From assembly GCA_018816095.1 (NCBI GenBank), contig JAHIWP010000016.1, positions 1 to 64,000 of the forward strand: a stretch of 64,000 bases of DNA. Direction: 5' to 3'. The notes beneath the pieces are model-generated. The model saw only the letters and a program-made list of their open reading frames with translations, searched no databases and had not been told where the DNA came from. The position numbers were made by a program, and so were the translations under genes. Positions 6,469-16,285 of this stretch are shown piece after piece. Position 1 is the first letter of the stretch; every line of letters begins with the position of its first letter. The stretch comes from Gammaproteobacteria bacterium (GTDB lineage Bacteria > Pseudomonadota > Gammaproteobacteria > Pseudomonadales > Pseudomonadaceae).

Positions 6469-9219
6469 TCAGGCGCTGAGCTGTGAATGCTGAGCCAGCC
6501 GGTCGATGGCGGCCTCCAGTTGGTCCAGCGCTTGTTGGGCCGCTGGATCGTTCTGTTTCAGTAGCGTTTCACTGCGTTGGCAGGCAGCGCGCAGTTGCGG
6601 CACGCCGCAATAGCGAGTGGCCCCGTGCAGGCGGTGTACGCGCTCAATCAAACTGGTGCGTTCGCCGCTGTCGCGGGCTTGGCGAATGGCTTGGCGATCA
6701 CCCGGCAAGCCTGCCAGCAGCATGCTCAGCATATCGGCGGCCAGGTCCGCTTTACCGGCAGCCAGGCGCAGGCCTTCTTCGGCATCCAGTACGCTGAGGT
6801 TGTTATGTGTCGCGCTGATGCCGGTGTGCTCGCTGCTCTGGCTACGCAGGGCCAGGCCGGTCCATTTGAGCACCACCTGGGCCAATTGGCGTTCACTGAT
6901 GGGTTTGGTCAGGTAGTCGTCCAGCCCGCTTTGCAGCAGGGCGCGTTTTTCGTTGGCCAGTGCGTGGGCAGTCAGCGCGACAATCGCGACCGGGGGCTGG
7001 CCATGCTCATTTTCGTGCAGGCGAATCGCTTCGGTGGCCTGGCGGCCGTCCATGCCGGGCATTTGCACGTCCATAAAAATCAGGTCGAAGGTTTGTTCGG
7101 CGGCTTTTTCCACAGCTTCATAGCCGCTGTTGGCGATGCTGACCTGGGCGCCCATATCGTCCAGCAGGGTTTGCACCAGCAGCAGGTTCGCCGGGTTGTC
7201 GTCGACGCAGAGAATCAGCGGTGGTCGGCTGGGCGCAGTATGTTTGTAGTCTGCACGGTTCTGCCTCGGGCTAATCAGCTCGGCCAGGCCACGTTGCAGC
7301 TTGCGTGTACAGGCGGGTTTAGCTTGCAGCTGGCTGTACGCATCCGGCAAAAAGCTGTGGTAAAGCGACTGCTCAGTGGTCGGGCAGAGCAGCAAGGTTT
7401 TGCAGGCCAGTCGCTCAAGCTCCCAGATACGCTGGTCAAGGCGCTCTGGTGGCAGGGTCTGAGTACTGACGCCGAGCACCGCCAACTCAATCGGTTGAGC
7501 GCTATGTCGGGCTTCGGCCACCGCGCTGAGCAAGCTGTCGAGGCTGTCAAAACTACTGACCTGCAGGCCACAGTCTTCCAGCTGATGCTGCAGGGCCTGG
7601 CGGGCCAGGTCATGGCTTTCCAGTGCGGCCACGCGGCGCCCGAGCAGCGGTGGGCGAGGCTGGTCTTCGGCATCATCACGGGCCTTGGGCAGGCTCAGGG
7701 TGATCCAGAATTCCGAGCCTTCCTCGGGGGTGCTGTCGACACCGATCTCACCGCCCATTTGCTCAATCAAACGTTTGGAAATCACCAGGCCCAAGCCTGT
7801 GCCACCGGCCTGCCGGCTGAGCGAATTGTCGGCCTGGCTGAAGGCCTGGAACAATTCACGCAAGTCGTCATCGGAGAGGCCGATGCCGGTGTCCTGCACG
7901 CTGATGCGCAGCTGGGCGCGGTCGGCGCTTTCGTCTTCGAGCATGGCGCGGATCACAATGCTGCCAGCGCGGGTGAATTTGATCGCGTTGCTCACCAGGT
8001 TGGTCAGCACCTGCTTGAGCCGCAGCGGGTCGCCGATTAGCGACAGCGGCGTGTCGCGATAGACCAGGCTGAGCAGCTCCAGCTGCTTGGCGTGGGCGGC
8101 GGGGGCGAGGATGGTCAGGCTTTCCTGGAGCAGATCACGCAGGTTGAACGGGATATTTTCCAGGACCAGCTTGCCGGCCTCGATTTTAGAAAAGTCGAGG
8201 ATCTCGTTGATGATTGCCAGCAGGCTGTCGGCGGATTTTTCGATGGTGCCCAGGTAGTCCTGCTGGCGCGGGGTCAGCTCGCTTTTTTGCAGCAGGTTGG
8301 TGAAACCGAGGATGCCGTTGAGCGGTGTGCGGATTTCATGGCTCATGTTGGCCAGGAATTCAGATTTTATCCGGCTGGCCTCCAGGGCCTCTTTGCGCGC
8401 CAGGTCCAATTCGATGTTCTGAATTTCGATGGTTTCCAGGTTCTGCCGCACATCCTCAGTGGCCTGGTCGACACTGTGTTGCAGTTCTTCCTGGGCGTTC
8501 TGTAGGGACTCGGCCATGCGGTTGATGCCCGACGCCAGCTCGTCCAGTTCATGGCTGCCCAACGGAGGCAAACGGGTTTCCAGATGGCCGTCTTTGAGCT
8601 GGGCGACGCCGTGTTTGATCCGCCGCAGTGGTTCGTTGATGGTGTGGCTCATGCGCACGGCAAGCAGGGCGGTGACCATCAGGCCGGCAGCAATCAACAG
8701 CAGGCTGGCGAGCAGGCTGCGGTAGCCGATGATCAGAGTGCTGTGATGCGAGAGCTCCAGCTCGACCCAGCCGAGCAACTGGGTGCCCGGGTTACTGGTG
8801 GCCTTGCCGGTCAGGCTCAGGTGCTGCGCATACACCGGCAGAAGAAAGCGCGTTGCGTTCTGGTTGCTGTTTTGTACAAGCTGCTGCTCACCCGTCGCTG
8901 GCGAGGGGTTGAGCATGCTCGGTCCTGCATGGGCGAGGGCGTTACGATCGGCGCTGAGGAAGCTTACGGCGCGCACGTCGGGCTGCTCGAGTGCCTGGCT
9001 GGCGATGCGCTGCAACAGCTCGGCGTCGCCGCTTTGCAGGGCTGGGGCGGCGAGGGGGGCGAGTTGCTCGATGATCATCTGCCCGCGCTGCAGCAACTGC
9101 TCCTGCAAACCGGACAACTGCATCCAGGTGAAATAGCCACCGAGCACCAGGGCCAACAGGCTGGTGGGCAGTAGGGTGAGCATGAGCACCCGGCCTTTGA
9201 TGCCTAAATCCGTTATCAC
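6469..9219 (-). CDS. gacS: hybrid sensor histidine kinase GacS (BarA)
   Basis: Membrane sensor of the Gac/Rsm global regulatory system; it phosphorylates GacA and so controls RsmA-sequestering small RNAs. The 916-aa protein has TM1 (about 12-34), a periplasmic domain, TM2 (about 165-188), HAMP, a HisKA domain with phospho-acceptor His294 in MSHEIRTPLNG, an HATPase (NLVSNAIKFT, GTGLGL), a degenerate receiver, a true receiver with Asp717 (IFMDVQMPGMDG), and a C-terminal Hpt with His862. The start is GTG at 9219: AGGAGG lies six bases upstream and the N-terminus then reads ITDLGIKGRVL as in other GacS proteins. An in-frame ATG 18 codons upstream lacks such a site. Confidence 0.95.
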   Translation of the reverse strand: MITDLGIKGRVLMLTLLPTSLLALVLGGYFTWMQLSGLQEQLLQRGQMIIEQLAPLAAPALQSGDAELLQRIASQALEQPDVRAVSFLSADRNALAHAGPSMLNPSPATGEQQLVQNSNQNATRFLLPVYAQHLSLTGKATSNPGTQLLGWVELELSHHSTLIIGYRSLLASLLLIAAGLMVTALLAVRMSHTINEPLRRIKHGVAQLKDGHLETRLPPLGSHELDELASGINRMAESLQNAQEELQHSVDQATEDVRQNLETIEIQNIELDLARKEALEASRIKSEFLANMSHEIRTPLNGILGFTNLLQKSELTPRQQDYLGTIEKSADSLLAIINEILDFSKIEAGKLVLENIPFNLRDLLQESLTILAPAAHAKQLELLSLVYRDTPLSLIGDPLRLKQVLTNLVSNAIKFTRAGSIVIRAMLEDESADRAQLRISVQDTGIGLSDDDLRELFQAFSQADNSLSRQAGGTGLGLVISKRLIEQMGGEIGVDSTPEEGSEFWITLSLPKARDDAEDQPRPPLLGRRVAALESHDLARQALQHQLEDCGLQVSSFDSLDSLLSAVAEARHSAQPIELAVLGVSTQTLPPERLDQRIWELERLACKTLLLCPTTEQSLYHSFLPDAYSQLQAKPACTRKLQRGLAELISPRQNRADYKHTAPSRPPLILCVDDNPANLLLVQTLLDDMGAQVSIANSGYEAVEKAAEQTFDLIFMDVQMPGMDGRQATEAIRLHENEHGQPPVAIVALTAHALANEKRALLQSGLDDYLTKPISERQLAQVVLKWTGLALRSQSSEHTGISATHNNLSVLDAEEGLRLAAGKADLAADMLSMLLAGLPGDRQAIRQARDSGERTSLIERVHRLHGATRYCGVPQLRAACQRSETLLKQNDPAAQQALDQLEAAIDRLAQHSQLSA

Positions 9220-9370
9220 GCGCTGCCTCCTGTACTGACGTCGCGGCAGTTTAGCGGTTGCGTCCGCTCTCATGGCAAATGCTGTCGTGCAAAGCGGGTC
9301 TGTTATATAGCCGAGGGTGGTTTGCCGGTATCATGAGGGCCTTCTTCGCTTCTGGATCCTCTTGTTCACC

Positions 9371-10267
9371 ATGAGCCTGCATTACCCAACCATCGCCGAT
9401 TGCGTCGGCAACACCCCGCTGGTTCGCCTGCAACGTTTGCCGGGTAACACCAGCAATACCTTGCTGCTGAAACTTGAAGGCAATAATCCGGCGGGCTCGG
9501 TAAAAGACCGTCCTGCCTTGTCGATGATTAGCCGCGCTGAGCAGCGTGGTGATATCACGCCCGGTGATGTGCTGATCGAAGCCACCAGCGGCAATACCGG
9601 CATTGCCCTGGCCATGGCCGCGGCGATCAAGGGTTACCGGATGGTGCTGATCATGCCGGACAACTCCACCGCCGAACGTAAGGCGGCGATGACGGCCTAT
9701 GGCGCGCAGTTGATTCTGGTCAGTGGTATGGAAGAGGCCCGCGACCTGGCCTTGCAGATGCAAGCCGACGGCAAGGGCAAGGTGCTCGATCAGTTCGCCA
9801 ATGGCGATAACCCGATTGCGCACTACACCAGCACCGGCCCGGAAATCTGGCAGCAAACGGGCGGGCAGGTCACCCATTTCATCAGCTCCATGGGCACCAC
9901 CGGCACCATCATGGGGGTATCGCGCTTCTTGAAAGAACAGAAGCCTGAGGTGCAGATCGTCGGCCTGCAGCCGATGGAAGGCGCCTCGATTCCTGGTATC
10001 CGTCGCTGGCCGCAGGAGTATCTGCCGAGCATTTATCAGGCTGAGCGGGTTGATCGCATTATCGACATGGGCCAGCAGGAAGCCGAAGAGGTGATGCGCC
10101 GTTTGGCGCGTGAGGAGGGCATCTTCTGTGGGGTGTCTTCCGGCGGTTCGGTGGCTGCCATGCTGCGGTTGTCGCAAGAAGTTGAGAATGCGGTGATGGT
10201 GGCGATTATCTGCGACCGTGGCGACCGTTACCTGTCCAGTGGCATTTATGCCGAACCGAGTAACTGA
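9371..10267 (+). CDS. cysM: cysteine synthase B (O-acetylserine sulfhydrylase B)
   Basis: PLP enzyme making L-cysteine (or S-sulfocysteine) from O-acetylserine and sulfide or thiosulfate. The 298-aa protein starts [20 protein letters not shown]. The PLP lysine is Lys45 in [12 protein letters not shown], the substrate/phosphate loop ATSGNTG is near residue 74, and GVSSGGSV closes the PLP site. CysM rather than CysK is favoured by the length and the [13 protein letters not shown] opening. The start at 9371 matches the family, although no strong ribosome-binding site is visible. Its stop overlaps the rlmD ATG (TGATG), so both are cotranscribed. It diverges from gacS across about 150 bp. Confidence 0.94.
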   Translation: MSLHYPTIADCVGNTPLVRLQRLPGNTSNTLLLKLEGNNPAGSVKDRPALSMISRAEQRGDITPGDVLIEATSGNTGIALAMAAAIKGYRMVLIMPDNSTAERKAAMTAYGAQLILVSGMEEARDLALQMQADGKGKVLDQFANGDNPIAHYTSTGPEIWQQTGGQVTHFISSMGTTGTIMGVSRFLKEQKPEVQIVGLQPMEGASIPGIRRWPQEYLPSIYQAERVDRIIDMGQQEAEEVMRRLAREEGIFCGVSSGGSVAAMLRLSQEVENAVMVAIICDRGDRYLSSGIYAEPSN

Positions 10268-11619
10268 TGGCCAAGAAAGACGGCGGTCTACGCTTTCAAC
10301 CCAGCGGTGGTTCCCGTGCGCCGCAGGTGCCGGTGGGCAAGAAACAGAAGCTGGCCATCGAGCGCCTGGCTAACGATGGCCGCGGTATCGGCTTTGTCGA
10401 GGGCCGCACCTGGTTTGTCAGTGGCGCGTTGGCCGGTGAGCAGATTGAGGCGCGCGTGCTGGGAGCCCACGGTAAGGTGGTTGAGGCACGCACTGAGCGG
10501 ATTCTCACCGCCAGTGCCGAGCGGCGCAGCGAGGCCTGCGCCCATGCCAAGGTCTGTGGCGGCTGCAGCTTGCAGCATATGCCCCATGCCGATCAGCTTG
10601 CCCTTAAACAGCGCATGCTCGCCGAGCAGCTGAGCCGTCTGGCTAACCTTGAACCGCGTGAATGGTCCGCCCCGCTGATCGGTTCTGAGCTGGCGTATCG
10701 CCGCCGCGCGCGGATTGCCGTGCGTTGGGACAACAAGGCCAAGCGTTTGGACGTTGGTTTCCGCGCCGCGGCCAGTCAGGACATCATCGCCATTAGCGAA
10801 TGCCCGGTATTGGTACAGCCTTTGCAGCCGATCATGCGCGCGTTACCTCAGGTACTGCGTGAGTTGGATAAACCCCAGGCGATTGGCCATGTCGAGTTGT
10901 TCAGTGGCAGCAGCAGCGCGGTGCTGGTGCGGCATACCGCAGCACTGAGCGAGGCTGACCTCGATCGTTTGCAGGCATTTTGCACCGCGCAGGATGCCCA
11001 GTTGTGGTTACAGGGCGGTGCTGAGCCGCAGCCGTTGGATCCTCAGCAGCAACTGAGTTATCGCCTGGGTGCCTACGACCTCAACCTGGCCTACCGGCCT
11101 GGGGACTTTGTTCAGGTCAACCAGCCGGTTAACGACGCGATGGTCGCGCAGGCGCTGGAATGGCTCGCGCCGCAGGCCGATGAGCGGGTGCTGGATCTTT
11201 TTTGCGGCCTGGGCAATTTCGCCTTACCGCTGGCCCAGCGGGTGCGTGAATTGGTGGCGGTAGAAGGCGTGCAGACCATGGTCGAGCGCGCCGCACTGAA
11301 TGCCGAAAGGAATAACCTGCGCAATGCGCACTTTTTCCAGGCCGACCTGTCCAACCCGCTGGCCGAGGCCGGCTGGGCGCAGGGTGGTTTCGCTGCCGTG
11401 CTGCTGGACCCACCGCGCGATGGTGCGTTACAGGTGGTTAAGCAGATGACCGCGCTGGGCGCTAAACGGGTGTTGTATGTATCGTGTAACCCGGCGACCT
11501 TAGCTCGCGACAGCGCTGAATTACTGGCGCAGGGGTATCAGCTCGAACGGGTTGGTGTCCTCGATATGTTTCCGCAAACCGCGCATGTTGAAGCCATGGC
11601 GCTGTTTGTTAAGCCGTAG
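10267..11619 (+). CDS. rlmD: 23S rRNA (uracil-1939-C5)-methyltransferase RlmD
   Basis: SAM-dependent methyltransferase for U1939 of 23S rRNA, formerly RumA. The 450-aa protein has an N-terminal TRAM RNA-binding domain (about 24-80) and a 4Fe-4S cluster motif with Cys91, Cys97 and Cys100 ([10 protein letters not shown]) plus a later cysteine in ISECPVL. A Rossmann methyltransferase domain follows with [15 protein letters not shown], the DPPRDG loop and the catalytic cysteine in [11 protein letters not shown]. The start codon overlaps the cysM stop by one base. The cysM-rlmD-relA order is conserved in Pseudomonas as I know it. Confidence 0.95.
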   Translation: MAKKDGGLRFQPSGGSRAPQVPVGKKQKLAIERLANDGRGIGFVEGRTWFVSGALAGEQIEARVLGAHGKVVEARTERILTASAERRSEACAHAKVCGGCSLQHMPHADQLALKQRMLAEQLSRLANLEPREWSAPLIGSELAYRRRARIAVRWDNKAKRLDVGFRAAASQDIIAISECPVLVQPLQPIMRALPQVLRELDKPQAIGHVELFSGSSSAVLVRHTAALSEADLDRLQAFCTAQDAQLWLQGGAEPQPLDPQQQLSYRLGAYDLNLAYRPGDFVQVNQPVNDAMVAQALEWLAPQADERVLDLFCGLGNFALPLAQRVRELVAVEGVQTMVERAALNAERNNLRNAHFFQADLSNPLAEAGWAQGGFAAVLLDPPRDGALQVVKQMTALGAKRVLYVSCNPATLARDSAELLAQGYQLERVGVLDMFPQTAHVEAMALFVKP

Positions 11620-11789
11620 ATAGACGCATCGAAATATGGCGGCAGGCTCTGGTTTATAAAGGGCTTGCACTGTGCTCGATGCAGCAGGGGTGCACAGGGA
11701 TTGCGCCTTAAGTGGTTAAACCGACCAGCCCGTAGAAGGCTGGCGACTGTTCGGTGTGCATATCACGCACTGTAGGGAAGGTAAGCAAG

Positions 11790-14030
11790 ATGGTTCAGGT
11801 CAGAGCGCATCAGCCGATCAACGATGACGGCAGTATCAATCTTGAGGTATGGCTCGAACATGTACTAAATGTCGACCCCGCGCTGGATCGCGACGCCCTG
11901 CGTGAGGCGTGTGAGTTCGCCCGCGCGGCTGAGCAGCAGGCCAATGCCGCGAAGAATTTATGGACTGAAGGTGCGTCGAGCTTCCGCGCCGGTCTGGAGA
12001 TCGCCGAAATTCTCGCCGATCTTAAACTCGACCAGGACTCCCTGGTCGCTGCCGTGATTTACCGCTGCGTGCGTGAGGGCAAGGTGCCGTTAGCGCTGGT
12101 CCATCAGCGCTTCGGGCCGGTGGTGGCCAAGCTGGTCGAAGGCGTGCTGCGCATGGCCGCCATCAGCGCGTCGATGAACCCGCGTGATTCCTTGGTGCTG
12201 GGCTCCCAGGGCCAGGTGGAAAACCTGCGCAAGATGCTCGTGGCGATGGTTGATGATGTGCGCGTTGCGCTGATCAAGCTGGCTGAGCGCACCTGCGCGA
12301 TCCGGGCGGTAAAAGAGGCCGACGACGAGAAGCGTCAGCGCGTGGCCCGCGAGGTGTTCGACATCTACGCCCCGCTGGCTCACCGCTTAGGTATCGGGCA
12401 TATCAAGTGGGAGCTCGAAGACCTGTCATTCCGCTACCTGGAGCCCGAGCAGTACAAGCAGATCGCCAAGCTGCTGCACGAGCGCCGTCTGGACCGCGAG
12501 CACTACATTAATGAAGTGATGGGCCAGCTGCGTGGCGAGCTGGATACCACAGGAATCAAGGCCGACATCAGTGGCCGGGTGAAACATATCTATTCGATCT
12601 GGCGGAAAATGCAGCGCAAAGGGCTGCAGTTCAACCAGATTTATGACGTGCGTGCAGTGCGGGTGCTGGTGCCGGAAGTGCGTGATTGCTACACCGCGCT
12701 GGGTATCGTGCACACCTTGTGGCGGCACATACCCAAGGAGTTTGACGACTACATCGCCAACCCCAAAGAGAACGGCTACCGCTCGCTGCACACTGCCGTG
12801 CTTGGCCCGGAAGGCAAGGTGCTGGAGGTGCAAATCCGCACCCAGGCCATGCACGAGGAAGCCGAGCTGGGAGTGTGCGCGCACTGGCGCTACAAAGGCA
12901 CCGACGTCAAGGCTGGCTCCAACCATTACGAGGAGAAGATTTCCTGGCTGCGTCAGGTGCTCGAATGGCATGAGGAACTCGGCGATATCGGCGGCCTGGC
13001 CGAACAGCTGCGGGTGGATATCGAGCCCGACCGGGTTTACGTGTTCACCCCGGACGGTCACGCCATCGACCTGCCCAAGGGCGCGACCCCGTTAGATTTT
13101 GCCTACCGGGTGCACACCGAAATCGGCCATAACTGCCGCGGTGCGAAGATTAACGGGCGCATTGTGCCGCTCAACTACAGCCTGCAAACCGGCGAGCAGG
13201 TGGAGATCATCACCAGCAAGCACGGCACGCCGAGCCGTGACTGGCTGAACTCCAACCTCGGTTACATCACCACCTCGCGAGCGCGGGCGAAGATCGTTCA
13301 TTGGTTCAAACTGCAGGACCGTGATCAGAACGTTGCGGCGGGTAAAACCCAGCTCGAGCGTGAGCTGCAGCGCCTGGCACTGCCGCACGTGGACTTCGAA
13401 AAACTGGCGGAAAAAGCCAACCTGAAGACCAGCGATGATCTGTTCGCGTCGCTCGGTGCGGGTGATTTGCGCCTGGCGCAATTGGTCAACCTGGCGCAGC
13501 AACTGGTTGAACCCGATCGGGTCAACGAGCAGCTGGAACTGATCCCCCGAAAAGCCCTGGGCTTCAAACCCGGTAAGCGTGGCGATATCCAGATTCAGGG
13601 CGTGGGTAATCTGCTCACGCAGATGGCGGGCTGCTGCCAGCCGCTGCCAGGTGATCCGATTGTGGGCTATATCACCCTCGGTCGTGGGGTGAGTATCCAC
13701 CGCCAGGATTGTGCCTCGGTGCTGCAATTGGCCGGGCGTGAGCCGGAGCGGATTATCCAGGTTGGCTGGGGGCCGGTGCCGGTACAAACCTATCCGGTGG
13801 ACATCATCATTCGCGCCTACGACCGCGCTGGTCTATTGCGTGACGTGACCCAGATGCTGCTCAACGAAAAGCTCAATGTGCTGGCGCTTAATACCCGCTC
13901 GAACAAAGAGGACAACACCGCTTCGATGTCCATCACGGTTGAGATTCCGGGGCTGGATGCGTTGGGGCGGCTACTGGGACGTATCTCGCGCCTGCCAAAC
14001 ATTATTGAAGTGCGCCGTCACCGGGCTTAA
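11790..14030 (+). CDS. relA: GTP pyrophosphokinase RelA
   Basis: Ribosome-associated (p)ppGpp synthetase that responds to uncharged tRNA. The 746-aa protein has the four expected parts. The N-terminal hydrolase domain is degenerate: where SpoT has the HD pair, this reads AAVIYRCVREGKV, so it should lack hydrolase activity. The synthetase domain carries EFDDYIANPKENGYRSLHT and VQIRTQAMHEEAELG. A TGS domain follows (VYVFTPDGHAIDLPKGATPLDFAY), then a zinc-finger/ACT C-terminus (AGLLRDVTQMLLNEKLNV). The ATG at 11790 starts MVQVRAHQPINDDG like other RelA proteins and has GGAAGG upstream; an in-frame ATG at 11754 is less likely. A 170-bp leader separates it from rlmD, so it probably has its own promoter. 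Confidence 0.95.
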   Translation: MVQVRAHQPINDDGSINLEVWLEHVLNVDPALDRDALREACEFARAAEQQANAAKNLWTEGASSFRAGLEIAEILADLKLDQDSLVAAVIYRCVREGKVPLALVHQRFGPVVAKLVEGVLRMAAISASMNPRDSLVLGSQGQVENLRKMLVAMVDDVRVALIKLAERTCAIRAVKEADDEKRQRVAREVFDIYAPLAHRLGIGHIKWELEDLSFRYLEPEQYKQIAKLLHERRLDREHYINEVMGQLRGELDTTGIKADISGRVKHIYSIWRKMQRKGLQFNQIYDVRAVRVLVPEVRDCYTALGIVHTLWRHIPKEFDDYIANPKENGYRSLHTAVLGPEGKVLEVQIRTQAMHEEAELGVCAHWRYKGTDVKAGSNHYEEKISWLRQVLEWHEELGDIGGLAEQLRVDIEPDRVYVFTPDGHAIDLPKGATPLDFAYRVHTEIGHNCRGAKINGRIVPLNYSLQTGEQVEIITSKHGTPSRDWLNSNLGYITTSRARAKIVHWFKLQDRDQNVAAGKTQLERELQRLALPHVDFEKLAEKANLKTSDDLFASLGAGDLRLAQLVNLAQQLVEPDRVNEQLELIPRKALGFKPGKRGDIQIQGVGNLLTQMAGCCQPLPGDPIVGYITLGRGVSIHRQDCASVLQLAGREPERIIQVGWGPVPVQTYPVDIIIRAYDRAGLLRDVTQMLLNEKLNVLALNTRSNKEDNTASMSITVEIPGLDALGRLLGRISRLPNIIEVRRHRA

Positions 14031-14043
14031 CCCGGTGGCGCGG

Positions 14044-14117
14044 GTTAGGCGCAGGCATTGCGGCGCCTAACTGATGCAGTGGCTTTAGCCGTGACCTTGT
14101 TGGGCACGGTTAAAGCC
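14044..14117. terminator. paired hairpins downstream of relA
   Basis: Two stem-loops lie between relA and the convergent MDR gene. GTTAGGCGC (14044-14052) pairs with GCGCCTAAC (14063-14071). GGCTTTAGCCGTG (14081-14093) pairs with CACGGTTAAAGCC (14105-14117) with one mismatch and is followed by TTT. Together they probably terminate transcription from both sides. Confidence 0.6.
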
Positions 14118-14139
14118 TTTGCCGTTAAAGCCGGCAACT

Positions 14140-15147
14140 TTAGTCGACTTTCAGCACCAGCTTGCCGAAGTTCTCGCCGCTGAACAGCTTGAGCAAGGTT
14201 TCCGGGAAGGTCTGCAGACCGCTGACAATGTCTTCTTTGGACTTCAATTGGCCGCTGGCCAACCAACCGCCCATCTCCGCAGCCGCCTCGGCAAAGCGCG
14301 GGGCGTAGGTCATCACCACCATGCCTTCCATGCGCGCGCTGTTGACGAGCAGGTTGAGGTAGTTAGCCGGGCCTTTGACGGCCTGCTTGTTGTTGTACTG
14401 GCTGATCGCGCCGCAAATGATTACCCGCGCCTTGAAGGCCAGACGGGTGAGTACGGCATCGAGAATATCGCCGCCGACGTTATCGAAATACACGTCCACG
14501 CCTTTCGGGCATTCGCGCTTAAGGCCGGCGACCACCTCTTCATTCTTGTAATCGATGGCGCCGTCAAAGCCCAACTCATCGATCAGAAACTTGCACTTGT
14601 CTGCGCCGCCAGCAATGCCGACGACTCGGCAGCCTTTGAGCTTGGCGATTTGCCCGGCCACGCTGCCCACGGCGCCGGCTGCACCGGAGATCACTACAGT
14701 TTCACCGGCCTTCGGCGCGCCCACATCGAGCAGGGCGAAATAGGCGGTCATGCCCGTCATGCCCAGCGCCGACAGGTACAGTGGCAAGGGCGCGCGCTTG
14801 GGGTCGACCTTGTAGAAGCCCTTGGGCTCACCGAGGAAGTAATCCTGCACACCGAGTGCGCCGTTGACATGGTCACCTACGGCAAAGTCCGGGTGCTGCG
14901 AGGCGATAACTTCCCCCACGCCGAGGGCGCGCATGACTTCGCCAATACCGACGGGTGGAATATAGGACTTGGCATCATTCATCCAGCCACGCATGGCCGG
15001 ATCCAGCGACAGGTAGGCGTTTTTTACCAGAATCTGTCCGGGGCCGGGTTCGCCGACGCTGGTTTCTACATAACTGAAGGTTTCGCGGCTGGGTAGGCCA
15101 ACGGGGCGTTGGGCAAGCAGGAACTGACGATTGAGTGGGGCAGTCAT
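14140..15147 (-). CDS. NADP-dependent zinc-free MDR oxidoreductase (CurA-like)
   Basis: Cytoplasmic NADPH-dependent reductase of the leukotriene B4 12-hydroxydehydrogenase / CurA branch, acting on enones and enals. The 335-aa protein opens with RQFLLAQRPVGLPSRETF and YLSLDPAMRGWM, typical of the branch. The nucleotide loop is SGAAGAVGSVAGQIAK, and the substrate-side VDVYFDNVGGDILDAVL segment is present. No structural zinc cysteines are seen. The downstream hairpins at 14081-14117 are shared with relA. The natural substrate cannot be read from the sequence. Confidence 0.88.
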   Translation of the reverse strand: MTAPLNRQFLLAQRPVGLPSRETFSYVETSVGEPGPGQILVKNAYLSLDPAMRGWMNDAKSYIPPVGIGEVMRALGVGEVIASQHPDFAVGDHVNGALGVQDYFLGEPKGFYKVDPKRAPLPLYLSALGMTGMTAYFALLDVGAPKAGETVVISGAAGAVGSVAGQIAKLKGCRVVGIAGGADKCKFLIDELGFDGAIDYKNEEVVAGLKRECPKGVDVYFDNVGGDILDAVLTRLAFKARVIICGAISQYNNKQAVKGPANYLNLLVNSARMEGMVVMTYAPRFAEAAAEMGGWLASGQLKSKEDIVSGLQTFPETLLKLFSGENFGKLVLKVD

Positions 15148-15372
15148 GGCGGGTACTCACTGAGCGGAAAGACTGTTGATAGCCCGTACGACCGCGATGA
15201 GCAAGATTTGCCCAGGCAACGAATGGTTGTTTATCCATTCGAGTGATAGGCGGTGTAGGGTGTTAATCACTCATTTGGATGAAGCCTTCACCGCTAGTTT
15301 GATAGTGCTGCCGTGGGCGTGGGCAGCTGATTAGACTCGGCGCAGTTTTTTATTCCTTGCGAGGACACGCAG

Positions 15373-16134
15373 ATGAGCTTGAGCTTTTCCGGCCGGGTTG
15401 CCCTGGTCACCGGTGGTGCTGCTGGTATTGGTCGTGCTACCGCACTGGCATTCGCCAACGAAGGTTTGCAAGTGGTGGTGTCCGATGTCGATGTGGCGGG
15501 CGGAGAGGGTACGGTTGCGTTGATCCGTGAGGCTGGCGGCGATGCGCTGTTTGTTCGCTGCGACGTGACCCGCGACGCCGAGGTCCAGGTGCTCATGGAA
15601 CGCACGCTGGGGGCTTATGGGCGCCTGGACTATGCCTTCAACAACGCCGGCATTGAGATCGAGAAAGGCAAGCTGGCTGAGGGCAGCGAAAGCGAATTCG
15701 ACGCCATCATGGGCGTTAACGTCAAAGGCGTGTGGCTGTGCATGAAGCACCAGATTCCGTTGCTGCTGGCCCAGGGCGGAGGCGCCATCGTCAATACGGC
15801 GTCGGTGGCTGGCCTGGGTGCAGCGCCGAAGATGAGTATCTACTCGGCGTCCAAGCATGCAGTCATTGGCCTGACCAAGTCCGCAGCGGTTGAATATGCG
15901 AAGAAGAAAGTCCGCGTCAACGCCGTTTGCCCAGCGGTGATCGACACCGACATGTTCCGCCGCGCCTATGAAGCCGACCCGAAGAAGGGTGAATTCGCAG
16001 CGGCCATGCACCCGGTCGGGCGCATCGGTAAGGTCGAAGAGATTGCCACCGCGGTGCTTTACCTGTGTTGCGATAACGCAGCCTTCACCACCGGCCATGC
16101 GCTGGCAGTGGATGGTGGTGCAACGGCGATCTGA
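15373..16134 (+). CDS. SDR family oxidoreductase
   Basis: Classical short-chain dehydrogenase, 253 aa. The cofactor loop is TGGAAGIG near residue 14, NNAG is at about 90, the catalytic serine is in NTASVAG, and the catalytic YSASK is near residue 156. The C-terminal GHALAVDGGATAI is typical of reductases of the FabG/glucose-dehydrogenase type. A GAGGAC box precedes the ATG. Its neighbours (CurA-like reductase, this SDR, BASS transporter) recur together in Pseudomonas in my recollection, but a shared pathway is not established. Confidence 0.88.
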   Translation: MSLSFSGRVALVTGGAAGIGRATALAFANEGLQVVVSDVDVAGGEGTVALIREAGGDALFVRCDVTRDAEVQVLMERTLGAYGRLDYAFNNAGIEIEKGKLAEGSESEFDAIMGVNVKGVWLCMKHQIPLLLAQGGGAIVNTASVAGLGAAPKMSIYSASKHAVIGLTKSAAVEYAKKKVRVNAVCPAVIDTDMFRRAYEADPKKGEFAAAMHPVGRIGKVEEIATAVLYLCCDNAAFTTGHALAVDGGATAI

Positions 16135-16152
16135 TTTGCAGATGCGGCGATA

Positions 16153-16179
16153 AAAAAGGTGCCTTTATGGCGCCTTTTT
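16153..16179 (+). terminator. rho-independent terminator after the SDR gene
   Basis: AAAAAGGTGCC (16153-16163) pairs with GGCGCCTTTTT (16169-16179) around TTTAT with a single G-U wobble. It is U-rich at its end and lies 18 bases after the SDR stop. Confidence 0.85.
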
Positions 16180-16285
16180 GTATATAGGGTTCCCCGGTTG
16201 GCTGATTGGCCGCTAAAGTCACTGCGAGCATCGTCATGCGCTCGCCAGAATCGTTGCGCTGTCCCGATCCCGGAGTAGAACAATA

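Noticed and set aside
6577..8040. 487-codon plus-strand frame antisense to gacS
   Set aside because: It is a GC-rich shadow of a clearly functional gene, with low-complexity Q/G/V composition and no recognisable motif.
14119..15096. 325-codon plus-strand frame antisense to the MDR oxidoreductase
   Set aside because: It is a reverse-strand shadow of a complete family gene; no motif or ribosome-binding site supports it.
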